Source: Steromphala cineraria
Lineage: Eukaryota; Mollusca; Gastropoda; Trochida; Trochidae
Direction: 5' to 3'
Length of the DNA stretch: 64,000 bases
Assembly (NCBI GenBank): GCA_916613615.1
Contig: OU744725.1
Coordinates: forward strand, 12,922,253 to 12,986,252
Part shown: positions 1 through 13,810 of the stretch, in pieces
How the letters are laid out: each line of letters opens with the position of its first letter
Numbering within the stretch: the first letter of the stretch is position 1
Translations under genes and position numbers: made by a program
The notes under the pieces: model-generated
Told to the model about the DNA's origin: nothing
The model's input: the letters and a program-made list of their open reading frames with translations, nothing else
The model's database searches: none

Positions 1-320
1 TAACACTAATGGGCGCAGTCGAGCTACTTTACTGCACGATGAGAGAACAGAGAAAACTGATGAAAGACAACTTCTTAGCCAATAAGAGGCATCGGGTACA
101 AATTCATTACATCCATATCCAATAACAGCCTTAAACGGTAGGACAGAGTTTGACTAATGTAGCGCACTCACATAGGTGATAATATTGACTTAATCTACAA
201 AAGGAGATGATTCATATAAAAAGCTGAGAATTTATGTCCATATTGCAATAAGTGTAATTGACTGCCAACAACAGCCAGTCAATACCCTGCTACCAGTATT
301 TCATTAGCAACCCTGTTTAT

Positions 321-455
321 GTAACAGTTCCTTTTCAAATGAATCTTACCAAAATTGTTGGAATTTTCACCAAGTTGAGGGGGTTTTGTAACAGTTCCTT
401 TTCAATGAAACTTACCAAAATTGTTGACATTTTCACCAAATTGAGGGGGGAGGGA
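321..455. repeat. two-copy tandem duplication, about 67-bp period
   Basis: Two adjacent copies start with GTAACAGTTCCTTTTCAA at 321 and 388. They run through ACCAAAATTGTTG and TTTTCACCAA and end in a run of G. A few substitutions separate them. The 66-aa ORF across them is a by-product of the duplication. Confidence 0.75.
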
Positions 456-1727
456 TGAGGAACAATAGTTGGATTATTTTGGCCCCTAAAAATAATTACG
501 AGATTTGTTATTCACATTTAATCTTATACATCAAAGTGAGCAAACTGTTCTTTGATTTTTAACAAATGTCGATTACATGGAACATCGCGAATGACTGTTT
601 GACAAATAAATAGCAATGTGTAAGTTTCTGTAGGGAGAATGAAAACATTTCATGCCAAAGAAGTATACATAAACGTTTCGTTGCAATATAAGATTACATT
701 TCTAGCTAGAATGTGACAGCTTGCCATTACTTGAATATTACATTTTCTTTAAACATGATTCGTCAATGACAAATCTATTGATCAGTACCTTCAGCGATCT
801 CAAATTGTTACAGTTTGGAAATGATTGTGAAAACATCAACAGTACAAGTTCACCAAATTAACCTGTAGTTTTATAAGGTCAACACAAGAGGGATATAAAT
901 ATGATGAAATATTCTATTTGGAAAATAAAGGACCCCCCTTTTACACAGGGACATTTTGGAAAAAATCGAATGAATGTTAGAACATATTTATAAGGGACTA
1001 GATGATATGTTGTTGATTTTGATAAACTGTAAAAGTCTCAAACAAAGTTTCAACAAACAAAACTTTGAAAAAGCAGCAAGCAGACTTTGTATTTAATGAT
1101 AAAAAAACAATGATTAATAGTTTGCAGAGGAATTTTAACACATTGTGAAAGCTCTTGATTTTGTATTTTACAGTAACAAGTTATCAAACCTCACTTGTGA
1201 TCAATCTAACTTACCCCATGTCTTTGTTTTTTTTAATATAACGTTTCTTCAATCAAAACAATCTTGTTGACTCACAGTTTCATTTGAATGTGTGTAGCAA
1301 TTAATTGAATATGCTTAATTTGTATTTAAGGAGTCATCTGTAGTTGCAGAAACAAAGCTCTTAGAGAACTGGCTGGCTAGAAATACATTAATAATACATT
1401 TTCTTAAACTTTGATAAAAAAATATTCCATATAGATTCTTTGAGAGAAAATTCAGCACATTTATATTGACTTAGTGATGAAGAATAAACATAACTTAGAT
1501 CAAAAGCTGTTGATCACTTATGAAGGATTTTGTGCAGAAAAACTAAAAATAGTGTTTTCGAAATCTTGACCCCTCGTTATTTCAACTGCCTGCCAAAATT
1601 GTTTCGGTTAACTTTTGGGTATGACATACGATTATATTAACGAAAAATGGGTGTTAAATTGTGTAGTGAAGTTTCAACATTTCTGTTTCGTATTCGCAAT
1701 GGCAGGATGCCAGTAAGGCATTGGAAA

Positions 1728-1790
1728 TTACATAATATCTGCACTGGAATGCGAAGGTGGGTGAACAAACTTAAGGTACGCAGCTGTATA
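1728..1790 (+). repeat. copy A of a dispersed repeat (partner at 21,658-21,713)
   Basis: The segment containing ATATCTGCACTGGAATG and AAGGTACGCAGCTGTA reappears in diverged form at 21,658-21,713 (ATATCTGCACTGAAATAC, AAGGTACGCAGCCGTA). The similarity indicates an old interspersed element of unknown class. Confidence 0.5.
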
Positions 1791-4700
1791 TGGTAACTTA
1801 ATTTCTCGGATTGTTTTCTTATTCTAACCTAAATTAATTCTTCATAACATTCATTTAAAGTTCAATCTTGCTTGACAATCTTTAAATTGACTCCATCAAC
1901 ATTTACATCTATTGGATAATATTTCACAGAATTGGCAAGTGTTGAAATTGATTTCATTATTCAAAACGCTGTTAAAAACAATCTGCCAACAAAAGCCATC
2001 GGAAGCAGGCATTCAACACAAATTGTAACTCTCTAAAAAGGTGAAGCGATAGTGTTATGATAGGGTTGTGCCTCAAAATATCTTATTTTAACATAGATTC
2101 AAGTTCCCAAGGGTAACATGAAATATTGATTCCGCTTGAACAAATTGAACACAAAAAAGCTTACAACCACAGGAAATGACGATGGGTAGGAACGTGCTTC
2201 AATCTTTAATTGTTCGAGCTTCTTATCTGGGAATATCAAATGATTTTTAACAAAGTATTTCCAGAACCCTTATATCTTGCAATTTTATCATGAAAAGTGT
2301 TGGTTATAAACAAAAAGATTGGATAACATATACCTTTATACATACCGGTAATAGTATGTATCTATATTGAAGGTTTGAGAACTGTCCTTAAGACGACTGA
2401 AATGTTTTAATGCGAATTATGATGTATTTTTGGGAGATGAAAACATTTTTTAAAAGATTAGAACATATGCATGACTTAGCAGGCTATGTAACTTACATTT
2501 CTCGAATTTCAAACGGTTTATATCCATACGTTAGCAATGTTTGTATCTCAAAGTAAACTCAAAGTCATTCGCAAAACCACTTTCTCTCAAATTGACTGAA
2601 ATGCAACTTTGATGAATTTTTAAGTTTCATCAACATGAAGTGCGTTGATCTTTTTATTTGAATATCACATTTTATCATATTTATCTATGTTTGGAGACAC
2701 TGTACCTTTTTCATAAACCATTGGAAATACTAACCTTTTCGAAAATTTGATAAACATGTTCCAACTTTAAAGTTGACATGTTTCTGAAATGTACTGAAAT
2801 GTAATTCAGATCAGATCAAGTGAAGTGGACTTATATTCTTGAACTCATCAACTCTAAACATGGTCTTTGCATTGGACATTCACGAATTTCTGAATTTAAC
2901 TTCTTGCAACAAAATACAACTGTCAGGTGAATATCAGCCATAATCGTAGTTACAGAAGCTGGCGAAATATTAAAAATATATAAACGATACATTTCTTTAC
3001 TATTCATGGCATGGATCTCAAAATGAACAAGGTGTTTCTATTACACCTCATGATTCATTATGAAAGAAATCAATTTCTCATGTTATATAAAGCTATAATC
3101 ATTGTTACAAACCGTTGATAGAAATATGCACTAACTAAGTGCCAAATTTATAATCTTTTAAGTTCATGTGTGTGTTTTATTGTGTTTATACTCGTGGGAA
3201 TTACAGCAGCAGGCTTCACTAGCTAGAAATAAAGTATAAAACGTAATTGTATTTGTTTACAAACAATTTCAACCATCATTTATTTTTTATTATTGTCATT
3301 CCAACTTCTAAAATGCCTCTCAAAGAAGTCATGTGTCTAGTTTACCATTTTTATTTACATTCATGAGCACGTGATCTATGAACAGACCTTGTCAACATGT
3401 ATGTATGTTTGTTAACGAAAACCTTAAAGGTTATCGGTAAAAAAAACCAGTAATTGTATTCAAAACTTGATTCTTTTTTTGGACGTTTTTTTCATGTCCA
3501 GACTATAAAATGTGCCCAAAGTCAAACACAGGTTACATGAAAAGAAATGTGATCTGTTTGTTTAGAGTTTTAACAGTTGCCCGAATTAAAAATGCTTTTC
3601 GTGTGAAGAATACCAGCTGAAGTCTCCAGCCTTATTTTACTCTGTCAGATATCCTGTGTAATATCATCATTATGATCCATCATACCAAAATACCTTAAAG
3701 TCAAACCTTTGGAATCAATTATTCAAGGGATCAAATTTACACTTCGTATGTCAGATACGTGTACATTTCTGGAATTGCCCAAAATCTCCTATCCCGGACA
3801 TGTTTTTTTAAACACATTTTTACAAAACTTTCGATCAAACAGTATTATTCATGTGAAACTAAGTAGTTTTACAACAAATGTCTTAAATTTGAAATTATAT
3901 AACATAATAAAGGTATCTAAATTTTGGACACCGAATAACAGAAACACTGCTAAATGGTTAACTGTTGTACGATGAGTCCCATCTTTAAGTATATGACAGG
4001 GAATAATTTTCTTCTCTATTTAAAAATCATAACTTTTGGAAAAATGATGATAAAATGAGTAGAGCCTAAAACAAAATCATTATACATGATGATTGCACTG
4101 AAATTGAAAGTAATGAAACAAACTTTCGCAACTGTTTGCTTTTCTGCAAACAGTTAGATAGTTTCATTTACCAAAAAGGAGAATTTATTTATATTCTGTT
4201 AAGATATCCCAGAGGCCGGGATGACATCACTTTTGAAGGTAAATTGTCTCTAAAATCACTTCAAGGCTAACTCTAAGCCTTTGACTAAGTTACAGACTCA
4301 TAACTCAGAACAACCCGCTTGACCAAAATTGCCCTTAAATCGTAATATTGTGAATATCATTGTATTCACTAATAAACAGGAAAACGTGTGCCATATAGTG
4401 TCATATCATCAGTCTTTTATAATGTGATGATGTCATGAGAAAGCATTTATTCATCCTTGTCAGTAAATAATATCTAAGGCACATTATCAAGATGACAATG
4501 TATCAGTGTGTAAGACAACGGTTCCCTTCCATTGACAATTACAGCAAACTAAGAACTGCCATAGTAAACCTGTTAGGTCTTCAATTTCAAACAAGTTGTT
4601 ATTAGACAACCTTTCCCCTCCTTAGATAAAATACACAAACATAAACATACATACATAATCAATTTAATTTGACCGATTGAAAAAATTAAATATAAGATAA

Positions 4701-5645
4701 GAAAATAATTTGTCTTTTGCAATTAAAGCAAATCATTTAGAAAAAGTTTATTTAAAAAGTGGCATTTTTGTAATATTCTCTTTATATTACTTCTTGGTTG
4801 TGTACTTATGTTAGCTTATTTAGTTGATTCACACCAGTACTGTGTAGGTAGCTAGGCAGATCAACAGTGGAACTAGGAGAGAGACGATAACGTCCAGGTT
4901 GTGGCGTTTCTTTCATCGTACTAATTCCGCTAATTGCGAACAGTCGTGAACTGTTTATCTCAAACAAGAAGTAGGGAAACGTCGGAAAGATAGCTATACT
5001 TGATGAAAACTTTCAAGGGTAAAATCAATGAAGTTGTGGCGTACTTGTTTTACATGATAATGATACTCATGATTAATTATATGTCTTCATGCTTTTATAA
5101 TGAAACATTATAATAATTAAACATTAAAAAAGTTTGAACTATATTTCGTTCTGAATTGAGATTTAAATATAGAAAATCAAAACAGATATTAAAAACCGAA
5201 AGCATTGACATAAATTTCAATTTAAGCTCGGTTTAACGCATTATTTATTCGATAGTTAGAGAAGTTCTACACATAAAGAACAAAAAAATATAAGCTCCTA
5301 AGATCGATATCTAGAAATAGAATGATAAAAACGTTCTTCATTGGATTAGTGTAAAAATGCCACACTGTACATGTTTTAACAGCAAATGTTATGTTGTTTA
5401 AAAAGAAAATTCAAATTTTGCATTAATATGTACTATAATCAGATTTAAGTTCCAAAAATGTTTAAGCATGAGTTAAAATAAATTAAAATGTAAGTGTGAG
5501 AAAATATAGTTATGACGTAATGATGTAACAATGAATTTGACAAAACAATGACGTATGACGTCACAATCGGGTAAGCGGTAGGATGAACACAATAAGAATG
5601 TGATAGACTTAGAAGTGTTAAACATTGAGTTGAGATCTTAACATG

Positions 5646-6574
5646 TTAATGACGTCTTGCCTTAGTAAAACATTGCTTTAAACTTTTACATTGGCGTTTG
5701 CTTTTGATAAAATTGACATTGTCAACAATTATGCACATATTTTCATCACAAATAAGAAACGGTGTATTTTGTCTTATGCTCGGGAACAAGTCTTGATTGA
5801 GGGGGTAATGGGTTGAGACATGTAGGTAATATCCACTTTTCATGTTTGTCTTTCTTGCGTACTTTTAAGAGTTTTCGTCTAGTTCTTCTATATTTTGTTG
5901 AATCAATCTTCGACATGAGAAGTGGGTATCCTCGTCCATGTAGTAGAACTTTGAGTTCCCTGAGTCTGATATCCCTTGTATCTTCATTAGAACAGATCAT
6001 GCAAATACGTCTTTATCACCTGTATGGGATACTCCTCTTTGTATGTGAAGGATGGCATGATGAGAAATCCAAGTATTTTTAGTGTCAGTCGTTGTAAATA
6101 CAATGTGTTCGTTCATGTTTTTCAATGTCTTGTAGAATGTGTCTAGATCAGTATTTGAAAATGGCCATAAGATTAAGCAGTCATCTAAGTACCGACGCCA
6201 ATTTCAAATAAAGTAATTGCTAATTCGATTTCCCAATTTTTCCTCAAACTTAGCATCCAAGTTGTTTTCAATATATCCTAGTACTTAGGTTGCGTATATT
6301 GGCGCCATATTTTTACCCATTGCTGTACCTTTTTTATTTGTTTGTTATGTGTACCTTGCTTATCAATCCAGTATTCTATTGCTTCGAGACCCAATTCATG
6401 AGGAATATTGGAATACAAACTTTTAGCATCAAATGTAGCTAGTTCGATATCATCAGGTATAGTTTCAGGTAGAAAGTTAATGATACCTCTAGTATAACTT
6501 TTTACTTTGGTAATGGTTTCAATAGAATATCTATGAAATGAGTCAAGCGGTGAGTACCACTGCTGGGCCCACAA
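5646..6574 (-). pseudogene. Penelope-like reverse transcriptase fossil
   Basis: Minus-strand fragments in at least three frames together resemble the reverse transcriptase of Penelope-like elements. From 5' to 3' they are: a stretch with DAKSLYSNIPHELGLEAI and EYWID (6,278-6,574), matching the family's D-x-x-S-L-Y-x-N-I-P motif; a YLDD-type catalytic box read as RRYLDDCLILW (about 6,165-6,200); a segment with ELKVLLHGRGYPLL (5,746-6,000), like the LK..L..RGYP block; and CKSLKQCFTKARRH near the end, like the SLR-LL-A block after the polymerase. An in-frame stop and frame changes break it. No downstream GIY-YIG endonuclease is seen. Assignment to Penelope-like elements is from motif recall; another retroelement with a similar RT is possible. 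The RT origin itself is fairly secure. Confidence 0.65.
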
Positions 6575-6599
6575 TTAGTGGTCTCAATGTAAAATCTTT

Positions 6600-9500
6600 G
6601 GGATGTTCACATTGTTTATAGATTTTGAGAGAGACAACATTTTTGTGTGTTTATCCTTGATTTATGAATTTTGAACAAACCATAAAAGTTACTTTCTTTC
6701 CAAGGAAACTTTTGAGATTAGTTTTAATGTATAGATATATGTCTTCTCATAACTCTCTATGTCATTTAACATTATTTTCTATGGACATTTTAACATTTTT
6801 TTTAACATTTAACATTTCGTAGGACATTTAACATAGTTTTCAACATATGACATTTCTAAGGATATTTTAACATAGTTTTTATATGTTTCGCTGGCGACAA
6901 GTTTTTTATTTGATCAAGTTACTTAATTGCAGTTTCCATCGGTACATTTGGTATATGTGATTTTATAAATGTTCTTTAAAATTACTATTTTCTGATCTGA
7001 TATTAAAGTATAACAAATTATTGATTACATATTTTAAAAAAGCACTAGTGAAATAACATTGTGAAATTATTACCTAGCGACTATTTTGAATTAAATTTGA
7101 TTTTTAAAAACTCCTTCGTTACGATTCAATCACGAATACCAATTATTCATGTGAATTAAATCAGAATACATCACTCAAACTAGTTTCAATTAAATATTTA
7201 GAATTAACTTGAATTTTTGAAAATCTTTTATACTATTTATCAAGTGATTTTAGAGTCAATCAATATCAGATTTAAACATACACCTTAGGCTGCCACTAAC
7301 AGATGGGTTGCCGAAATGAGATTCTTCCTGAATTATGTAAGCATTAGACAATTAGGAAGACCACAGCTGTTGTAGATTGTTTCAGTTGAAAAAAATCAAG
7401 TTTGTCTTCCAGGAAATGGGTTTTATGGATTGCTGAGAAGTAAATGTATTTGTTGTAACGTACTTGATTTATATTGTGCTTTTATATGTAGCGTACGTAT
7501 ACACAGTCTCTTTTATAATGCTACACGAAGTTCACTTATTTTTTGCGCAAATCACGCCTGTACGATCTTCCAAAGGTACCTTAACAAATTTGTATCACTT
7601 TCATGAAACTGTCTTAACATGTATGTTCAGTGCAATGACTTTGTACAGCAAAGGAGACTGATTAAAGATTTCTATTTCCAACTGATATGGTTGTATGCCT
7701 CGAGCTCCAAACACATTTGCACTTAGTTTCTATCACACATTTTCCTCAACCAATGAAAATCATTGGAAGTACTCATGAATGATTAAAACTCGACATTTCG
7801 TTTTTGATATTAGATTTCATTATTTGATGTCTAGACACTCACTGTGATATTAATTTGTAGGTTTTCATATTAAGATTTTTTTTATCATAGTTTGACTTAT
7901 TTACAGTAAGTTGTGCGAAAAATTATACATCCTGAATTTGTAGAATTTGGTCTTGAATATATTTTCAAAAATTATCTTGTCATTGCATAATTTTATTTAT
8001 CAACCCTTCTCAAGTTTTATCTTTTACACTATATATAAGGGAGTAAGTTTCAGGTATACCCTTTATTGATTTTATTGTAATTAGTTTGTTTGCATCTTGA
8101 TCCACAACGCTTACAAACAATGACTACGTTTTAACACGAATTTTCATACGAATTTTCATTGAAATTAATGTCTTTAAGATAGCTGATTGAAAATGTTCAG
8201 AGATTACATGTACTTTAGAAATCTAATTGGAGATAGTTGTAGCAAGATGCAAGATTTTCTTCTTGGTTCTATAAGGCTTCAATCGAGATACAAATTCACT
8301 TGATTAAACTTTCCGCGGTTATAAATTCAGATTGTGATTACAGCTCAGGTTTTTTGTTAACAAAAACATGAAGTAATTTTAGACTATTGAAATAATAAAG
8401 TTATCACTGTGCCATTACATATTGATATCTTAAAGAAATCCATATCTGGTTAAAAAGATTCATTTTAAACTGCCTTAACTGTAACACATATTGCATGATC
8501 AGAAATCGATCACTGATTACCACAGATTTTCGTGAAAACAAATCTATTTGCATAGGTTAGATAATAAAATATTCAACACAAATGCATCAACATAAGTGAC
8601 TTGTAATCAGACCAACCATCCACACTGATCACAACATATTAAAAAAACCATATCGAATTCTCAGTGTTCATAGAAAATAAAATAATAATCAAGTAATTAG
8701 ATAAACCAAAAACAAGAAATCGCATTATCCAGTTGATGCTGTGTCAAATCTTGATTTAGATAAATGCTTTATATGTGCTTTAAACTTTCATTTGAATTCA
8801 TTAGAATGTTAACAAATCTTGAAAATAAAAACGTCAATGGCATCACATTTTGACCCGTTTGTGTAGTGTTTTACTGATGTTATGTGTATATGGTCGATTA
8901 CATTGGTACTCAATCATCCTTATCATGGCTGTCTTAGGTTTACTCAATTAAAAACATTTTATTTTCAATTATACAATTCAATGCATTTTACTTACTCCGG
9001 GATAAGCAAAGCTAAGCTAATTTAATGCACCAGTGGGATATCGATCCTTAATCATTCAAAGTGGTTTACATGGAGTTTGGAATTGGTTAACTTGAGGTTT
9101 GGAATTTGAGACAGGATATTGTGTGGTGATCTCATTAGTTAGCTTCACGAACAAGGAGCTTGATTGAAGTATTGGATTTTGCATTTCAGTTCTTAATCAT
9201 GTGCCTACTCTGTCAATGTCATTGTTATCTACGCCACTCAATATTGATATCATTGACAGGCACATCACTGACACTAGATATCACTACTACACATGACTAT
9301 ATGTAAGACTTTAGTAATTATGACATTATAATTCAAACATGAGAATTGACTTTGTTTAATCACGATGTAAAAATCGACAGTAAACTCAAGGTTATAATTG
9401 GATAGAATGGTATTATCTGGTCACACCAATATATCCAGATGGGCAAAGATGGGCAACATTTTTTAAACATTGCCATTTGTTTCGCGAACAGATAAGAAGA

Positions 9501-10200
9501 TTAAGAGAATATGTTTATTCCTTTGTTCCTAAATACGTGATCTGCTTCTTTTGTGTAGAAAATATAGTTGGTGACATTCATGATTCTTTTCTTTAAAATA
9601 TTGATATTTAAGAATATTATGGAAACTAAGATTATATAGATATCATGAAGCTGTTGATAAAGCAATTTAAGTATTAACTTTACAATTGATTTTAATGGTT
9701 CTTGCTGCAACGTTTTTCAAGCGTTAATAGTATTCTCCCTTGGGATAAGGGGAGTGAGTTTCTATTACAGCCAATTAGGTGTTTTTTTTAAAGTTTTTCG
9801 CCGTATCGTAGCTTTGCTGTAGAAAAGCTTTTCTCATGAGATCGTGAAATAACATCAGTCGTTCTTGCAAATAATGATCTTCGAAGCGTTAACCAATTTT
9901 CGGTAGTTTGATAGAGGTAAACTGTACATGATGACTGCCGCATAAGTGTTGACTGCCAGGACAAATACTTATTATGCCTTCGAGGTCGAAGGTACATAAA
10001 AAATTCCGTTGCTCCTACCGTCCGTCCAAGGACATGTTTTGACCAAGTAAAAAGACACCAATTGCAAAAAGGCTATTCATCCGACTATTTTCAAACTCGT
10101 CACATGTCTTCTATCCTATTAGAATTCAAGTGCTAAGTGAAAATAGATTTAATTATTTTTTGGATTTTGTTAAAATGTCTTTGTTTTGCACATGCACATT
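6600..10200. other. gene-poor stretch
   Basis: Nothing coding or repetitive is convincing here. ORFs are 65-70 aa without motifs. Base composition is uniformly AT-rich. Confidence 0.55.
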
Positions 10201-10264
10201 ACATGAGATCAGATCTTGTCCGACCGACTGCAGAGAATCATTGATTCAATACTCTTCAATTCAG

Positions 10265-10437
10265 GTCAATTTCTGTTTAAAGATCTTGCAAGTGGTCTGG
10301 ATTATTGGAAGTTTAAACTATTGCAAATAAACAGAAAATCAATCCATCAGAGATGCACATCAGGAGTTTTAGGAAGCATGAAGAATGATGACATGCTTGT
10401 ATTTTTACGACAGAATGGACAACAAAACATTGATGAG
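10265..10437 (+). CDS. isolated exon-like ORF, possible death-domain-like segment
   Basis: A 173-nt interval is bounded by an acceptor-like TACTCTTCAATTCAG and a donor-like GAG|GTATAT, phases 1 to 0. It encodes about 57 residues including KDLASGLDYWKFKLL and DDMLVFLRQNGQQNIDE. Spacing of the LA-x-x-L block, a hydrophobic core and a C-terminal ML-x-FLR-x-x-G block is reminiscent of the last helices of death domains. This is recall, not a search. The frame stays open past the donor to a stop at 10,456-10,458, so it could also be a terminal exon. No partner exons were found on either side, so it may be one exon of a gene with large introns or a relic. Function is not assigned. Confidence 0.3.
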
Positions 10438-10459
10438 GTATATTTTCATACATTTTGAG

Positions 10460-12040
10460 AACACCTCCATTTTCTACAGAGGATTCTGTTCAGACTGAAT
10501 ATTGATTTATTTTATCAGATATACCTTGATATCCTCATCAGGTTCATGTATAATGTCAAAGACTTGTATTTTCATCTTCAGACTGCTATAAAGCTTGTAG
10601 TCGCTTAAGTAATATCCAAATTCAAATATTTTTGTTGGATTGAAGTTATTTCACTTTACATTCATTTTTGTGTATTACAATAATGATTGTATTCAATGAT
10701 CACCGAGTATCAAACTAGAACAAGGACCAATAAAGTCTTGAAGTTGTATACAACTTGTTTTTCAAATATTAGTCAGTGTGTGTGTACATGACTCCATGTA
10801 CGTATTGTGGCAAACAAGTACAGTTCCAATTCCTCCTGTAAAAGCTAGATTGGCAGCTGCTACAGCAGAACCTTGATGATAATGGATGAGTCTACGTTGG
10901 TGGCTCACTTTCATCACACTAATTCCTGTAATTGGTGATTGTCAGAGAACACTGAGATGATGAAAGCATCAAAGAAAGCATCGATGAAAGACAAGAAATG
11001 TAGATAATTAAAGTGGTTAAGTACAAACTATCCTTCTATTAATACATTGCAAAATCTTTTAATGATTCAGAGACGTAAAGAAGAGGTGCTTATCCACTGT
11101 TATAACACATAAAGTGCGTATCAAAAACTTTTAAATTATATGCATCAACATTGTTCAAGAGCCCGTATCTCTTAAACGGGGATCGACCAAGTGGCCCCTT
11201 TTCCACTACCCTTCCCCATTTTATTCACAAGTTTGTGACGTCTGATAATCTTGATAGGAAAAGCCTTAACTATTTTACTGTAAGATATATGAAACATTTT
11301 CTTTCGAAATATATCGTGTCGTCTTTATGAATAATGAAAAAAAGGTCACTATTTATATAACTAAGATGCATATGCATTCTAGCTGCATAATTGATCTCAT
11401 CTAAGCCGACCCTAACGCAGTAGTTTCTACAAGCAGATGGCAATACTGTAGTCCACCAGCTGTAGGTATTAATCGTGGCCAGAGGTCGACGAGCCTAGAT
11501 GGATAGTGATCAAGTATGTGTCGATCTACAAACAATGTTGCGTTTATATGTTTTCCATTGCTGTTCTATTAAGTTTAGGTTAATTAACTTACAAGGTAGT
11601 TATTTTAAAAAAAACTCTTCGAGGTCGGAGCCCGAGATGATTTTTTTTAATCAACTACCGTAATAATTAAACGACCTACACCACGTGGACATACTACATG
11701 TATACTTTCATAGACAACAAAGTTATTCCTATTTTTCTATTAAATAACTGCCCAAGGTCGGTTATTCTTTGGGCCAAAACTAACAGTGCGTCGCGACATA
11801 CCACTTAGCGCTCACGTGACGAAACAGCACACGCGATTCTCGTGCAAGATAGTCTCTCAACGCGTGGTCACACGACGACTGTCGATCAACGCAATTCATT
11901 TGGAGCTGTTTAGTTGTTACACGCTTTTTTATTCAGGCGAAGAAAATGTGAACAAGAGCTCATGGAAGTTGAGTTAGGGATAAGGATGATATCAATCCTG
12001 GTATTTTTTAACAACGTCTACCAATGCAGAAAAACAACAA
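10460..12040. other. no gene seen; short CpG-richer patch at about 11,780-11,900
   Basis: Mostly anonymous sequence. The patch at 11,780-11,900 has many CG dinucleotides compared with its surroundings. A start codon in front of a good splice donor follows at 12,041 (see findings). No transcript can be demonstrated. Confidence 0.4.
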
Positions 12041-12743
12041 TGAAGGTGAGTATTGTTGTGAATTTCTGGTCATATACTAGTAACAGTCAATGTAGCAACT
12101 GGCGAGCCAATTGATTCACAAACAAAACGAAAACTATCGGTGTATTTGATATGTCACGTAACTAGGAGACATGTAAACAAAGCAGATTTTCTTTCTGTCA
12201 ATCGGCATAACATGCGGTGTCAGATAAACAATACATTGAGAACTATGATGTCATATACACGGAATTTACCGTCTCACGGCTAAAATACAATATCAAGGTT
12301 CATTTTCAATAATTTGAATTAATGGGTAAAGTTTTAGCTCTCTTGATAGTAGTGTTCATGACATTCCTTGAAAAGATATCAAATAACATATCTAGATTTC
12401 AACAATTAAGAAAAGGTGAAGAGAACACTAAATCATTCGAATATTGGTCGCAAATGGGTCTTTGAATTTATGCACACTTTAACTAATATGCTGTTTGAAA
12501 CTATTTAACTAGGTGACGTTTTGAGAAGCAGTGATGGAGAGATGACTACCAGTACTAGCACTAGCGCCCCTCATGCAGGATGGAAAACGATCGCGACCGA
12601 ATCCGATAAAATTGTCGAAACATGTACTTTGAAAGAATTTCAATTAATTTAAATGCTTAAAATGTGGTCATATTGGTTATGTGTATGAATGAGGTAGTTA
12701 TTTAGAGGTTGTTTCATCTAATTCGGAAAAAACAACTCACAAT

Positions 12744-12800
12744 CGGAATTTTCGAATATTGACTAGAGGCGAAGCCGAGAGGCAATATTCGAACATTCCG
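12744..12800. repeat. short imperfect inverted repeat
   Basis: CGGAATTTTCGAATATTG (12,744-12,761) faces CAATATTCGAACATTCCG (12,783-12,800). The 18-bp arms differ by one mismatch and the loop is about 21 nt. Confidence 0.6.
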
Positions 12801-13347
12801 AATGTTTACTTTTCGAGAAAAGGTGCCAAGTGTGCGGCGAAGCCCAGGATGTATTACCCGTTAGAAAAATGTCAGGTCAAATACAAAAACCTCTGAAACA
12901 CAACCGCGGTCATTCGCATTGTCACAATAACCGACCTCAACACATGGAAATAACCGAGGTGAGGTTTGGTTATTCAGAACATCTACTCGTCAGAACAATG
13001 GACATAACTTTCCCTAGTTGTGTAAGCATATTAACATCGTAGAATCATCTCATTAACCTTAAATAGAGATATTATGTGCGCTTCCTTCCAAGCGTAGCTT
13101 CTTGAACAATTCGTGTTGTCGCACAAAACGTAGCATCGGGATTGATTGTACAGATTTGAAGAAAATAGGTGAAACACTATCAAGCTCAGATTTAAAGATT
13201 GAGACTGTTATCATTAGACCTATAGGTATATTGATATAATACTTATGTAATACATTTCCATTTATATCATATTAAAGTCGATGAAAGTGATACCTATTTT
13301 TCTCTAGCAAGGGTTATTGACAGCACTTGTATCCATTATTCTTTCCA

Positions 13348-13478
13348 TATGCTGTTGTTCAGGCCAATGAACCATATATGTCACATTTTACAAATGATGT
13401 AAACTTTGGTCGATATGCTTTTGTTCAGGCAAATGAGCCATATTATGTCACATTTTACAAATGATGTTAACTTTGAAA
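13348..13478. repeat. two-copy tandem duplication, about 65-bp period
   Basis: ATATGCT.TTGTTCAGGC followed by CACATTTTACAAATGATGT occurs twice in direct orientation, starting at 13,348 and 13,413, with a few substitutions. Confidence 0.75.
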
Positions 13479-13676
13479 TGAAGTTCAAATACGCAAAGTA
13501 CCAATATTAACTTAACAATTAATAGATCCTTGTTGATAGGTAAAGTATCCTTGCATATCGTAGTAGTTTTCTATATTTCATTTGTAATATTCTGATCTTA
13601 TTTCTCTCAAGCGTGTAGATGGGAATATATCCACTACCCATTATTATAAGGCAGAAGGCAAATATGAGATATAGAT

Positions 13677-13810
13677 GATATATTTTGTTTTGAGTGTGAT
13701 ATCACTTATCTCTCATCGAGTGACGGGATAGTCGCGCAGCCACGAGTGAAAATATGGGCTTTACCCCGTCACGAGAGATAAGTGATATCACACTCAAAAC
13801 AAAAGATATT
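13677..13810. repeat. foldback (large inverted repeat), MITE-like
   Basis: The left arm (13,677-13,727) and right arm (13,765-13,810) are complementary over about 46 bp, with TTTTGAGTGTGATATCACTT identical in both and a 5-nt indel near the inner end. A further partial copy of the GTGATATCAC core lies at about 14,010-14,045, so the family is reiterated locally. No transposase is present; it looks like a non-autonomous element or a local inversion-duplication. Confidence 0.7.

Larger units (their letters stand above)
1..5645. other. gene-poor AT-rich stretch
   Basis: No coding region is supported here. ORFs are short, AT-driven and lack recognisable motifs or splice context, including the 88-aa ORF at 3,709-3,975. 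Two small repeats inside it are listed separately. The rest looks like anonymous intergenic or intronic DNA. Confidence 0.6.

Noticed and set aside
10740..10912. Minus-strand small ORF starting MKVSHQRRLIHYHQGSAV, with a weakly similar start region near 4,915
   Set aside because: The upstream AATTA..GGAATTAGT..GATGAAAG is shared with 4.9 kb, but the encoded peptides diverge at once and there are no splice sites. It is more likely an old non-coding repeat pair.
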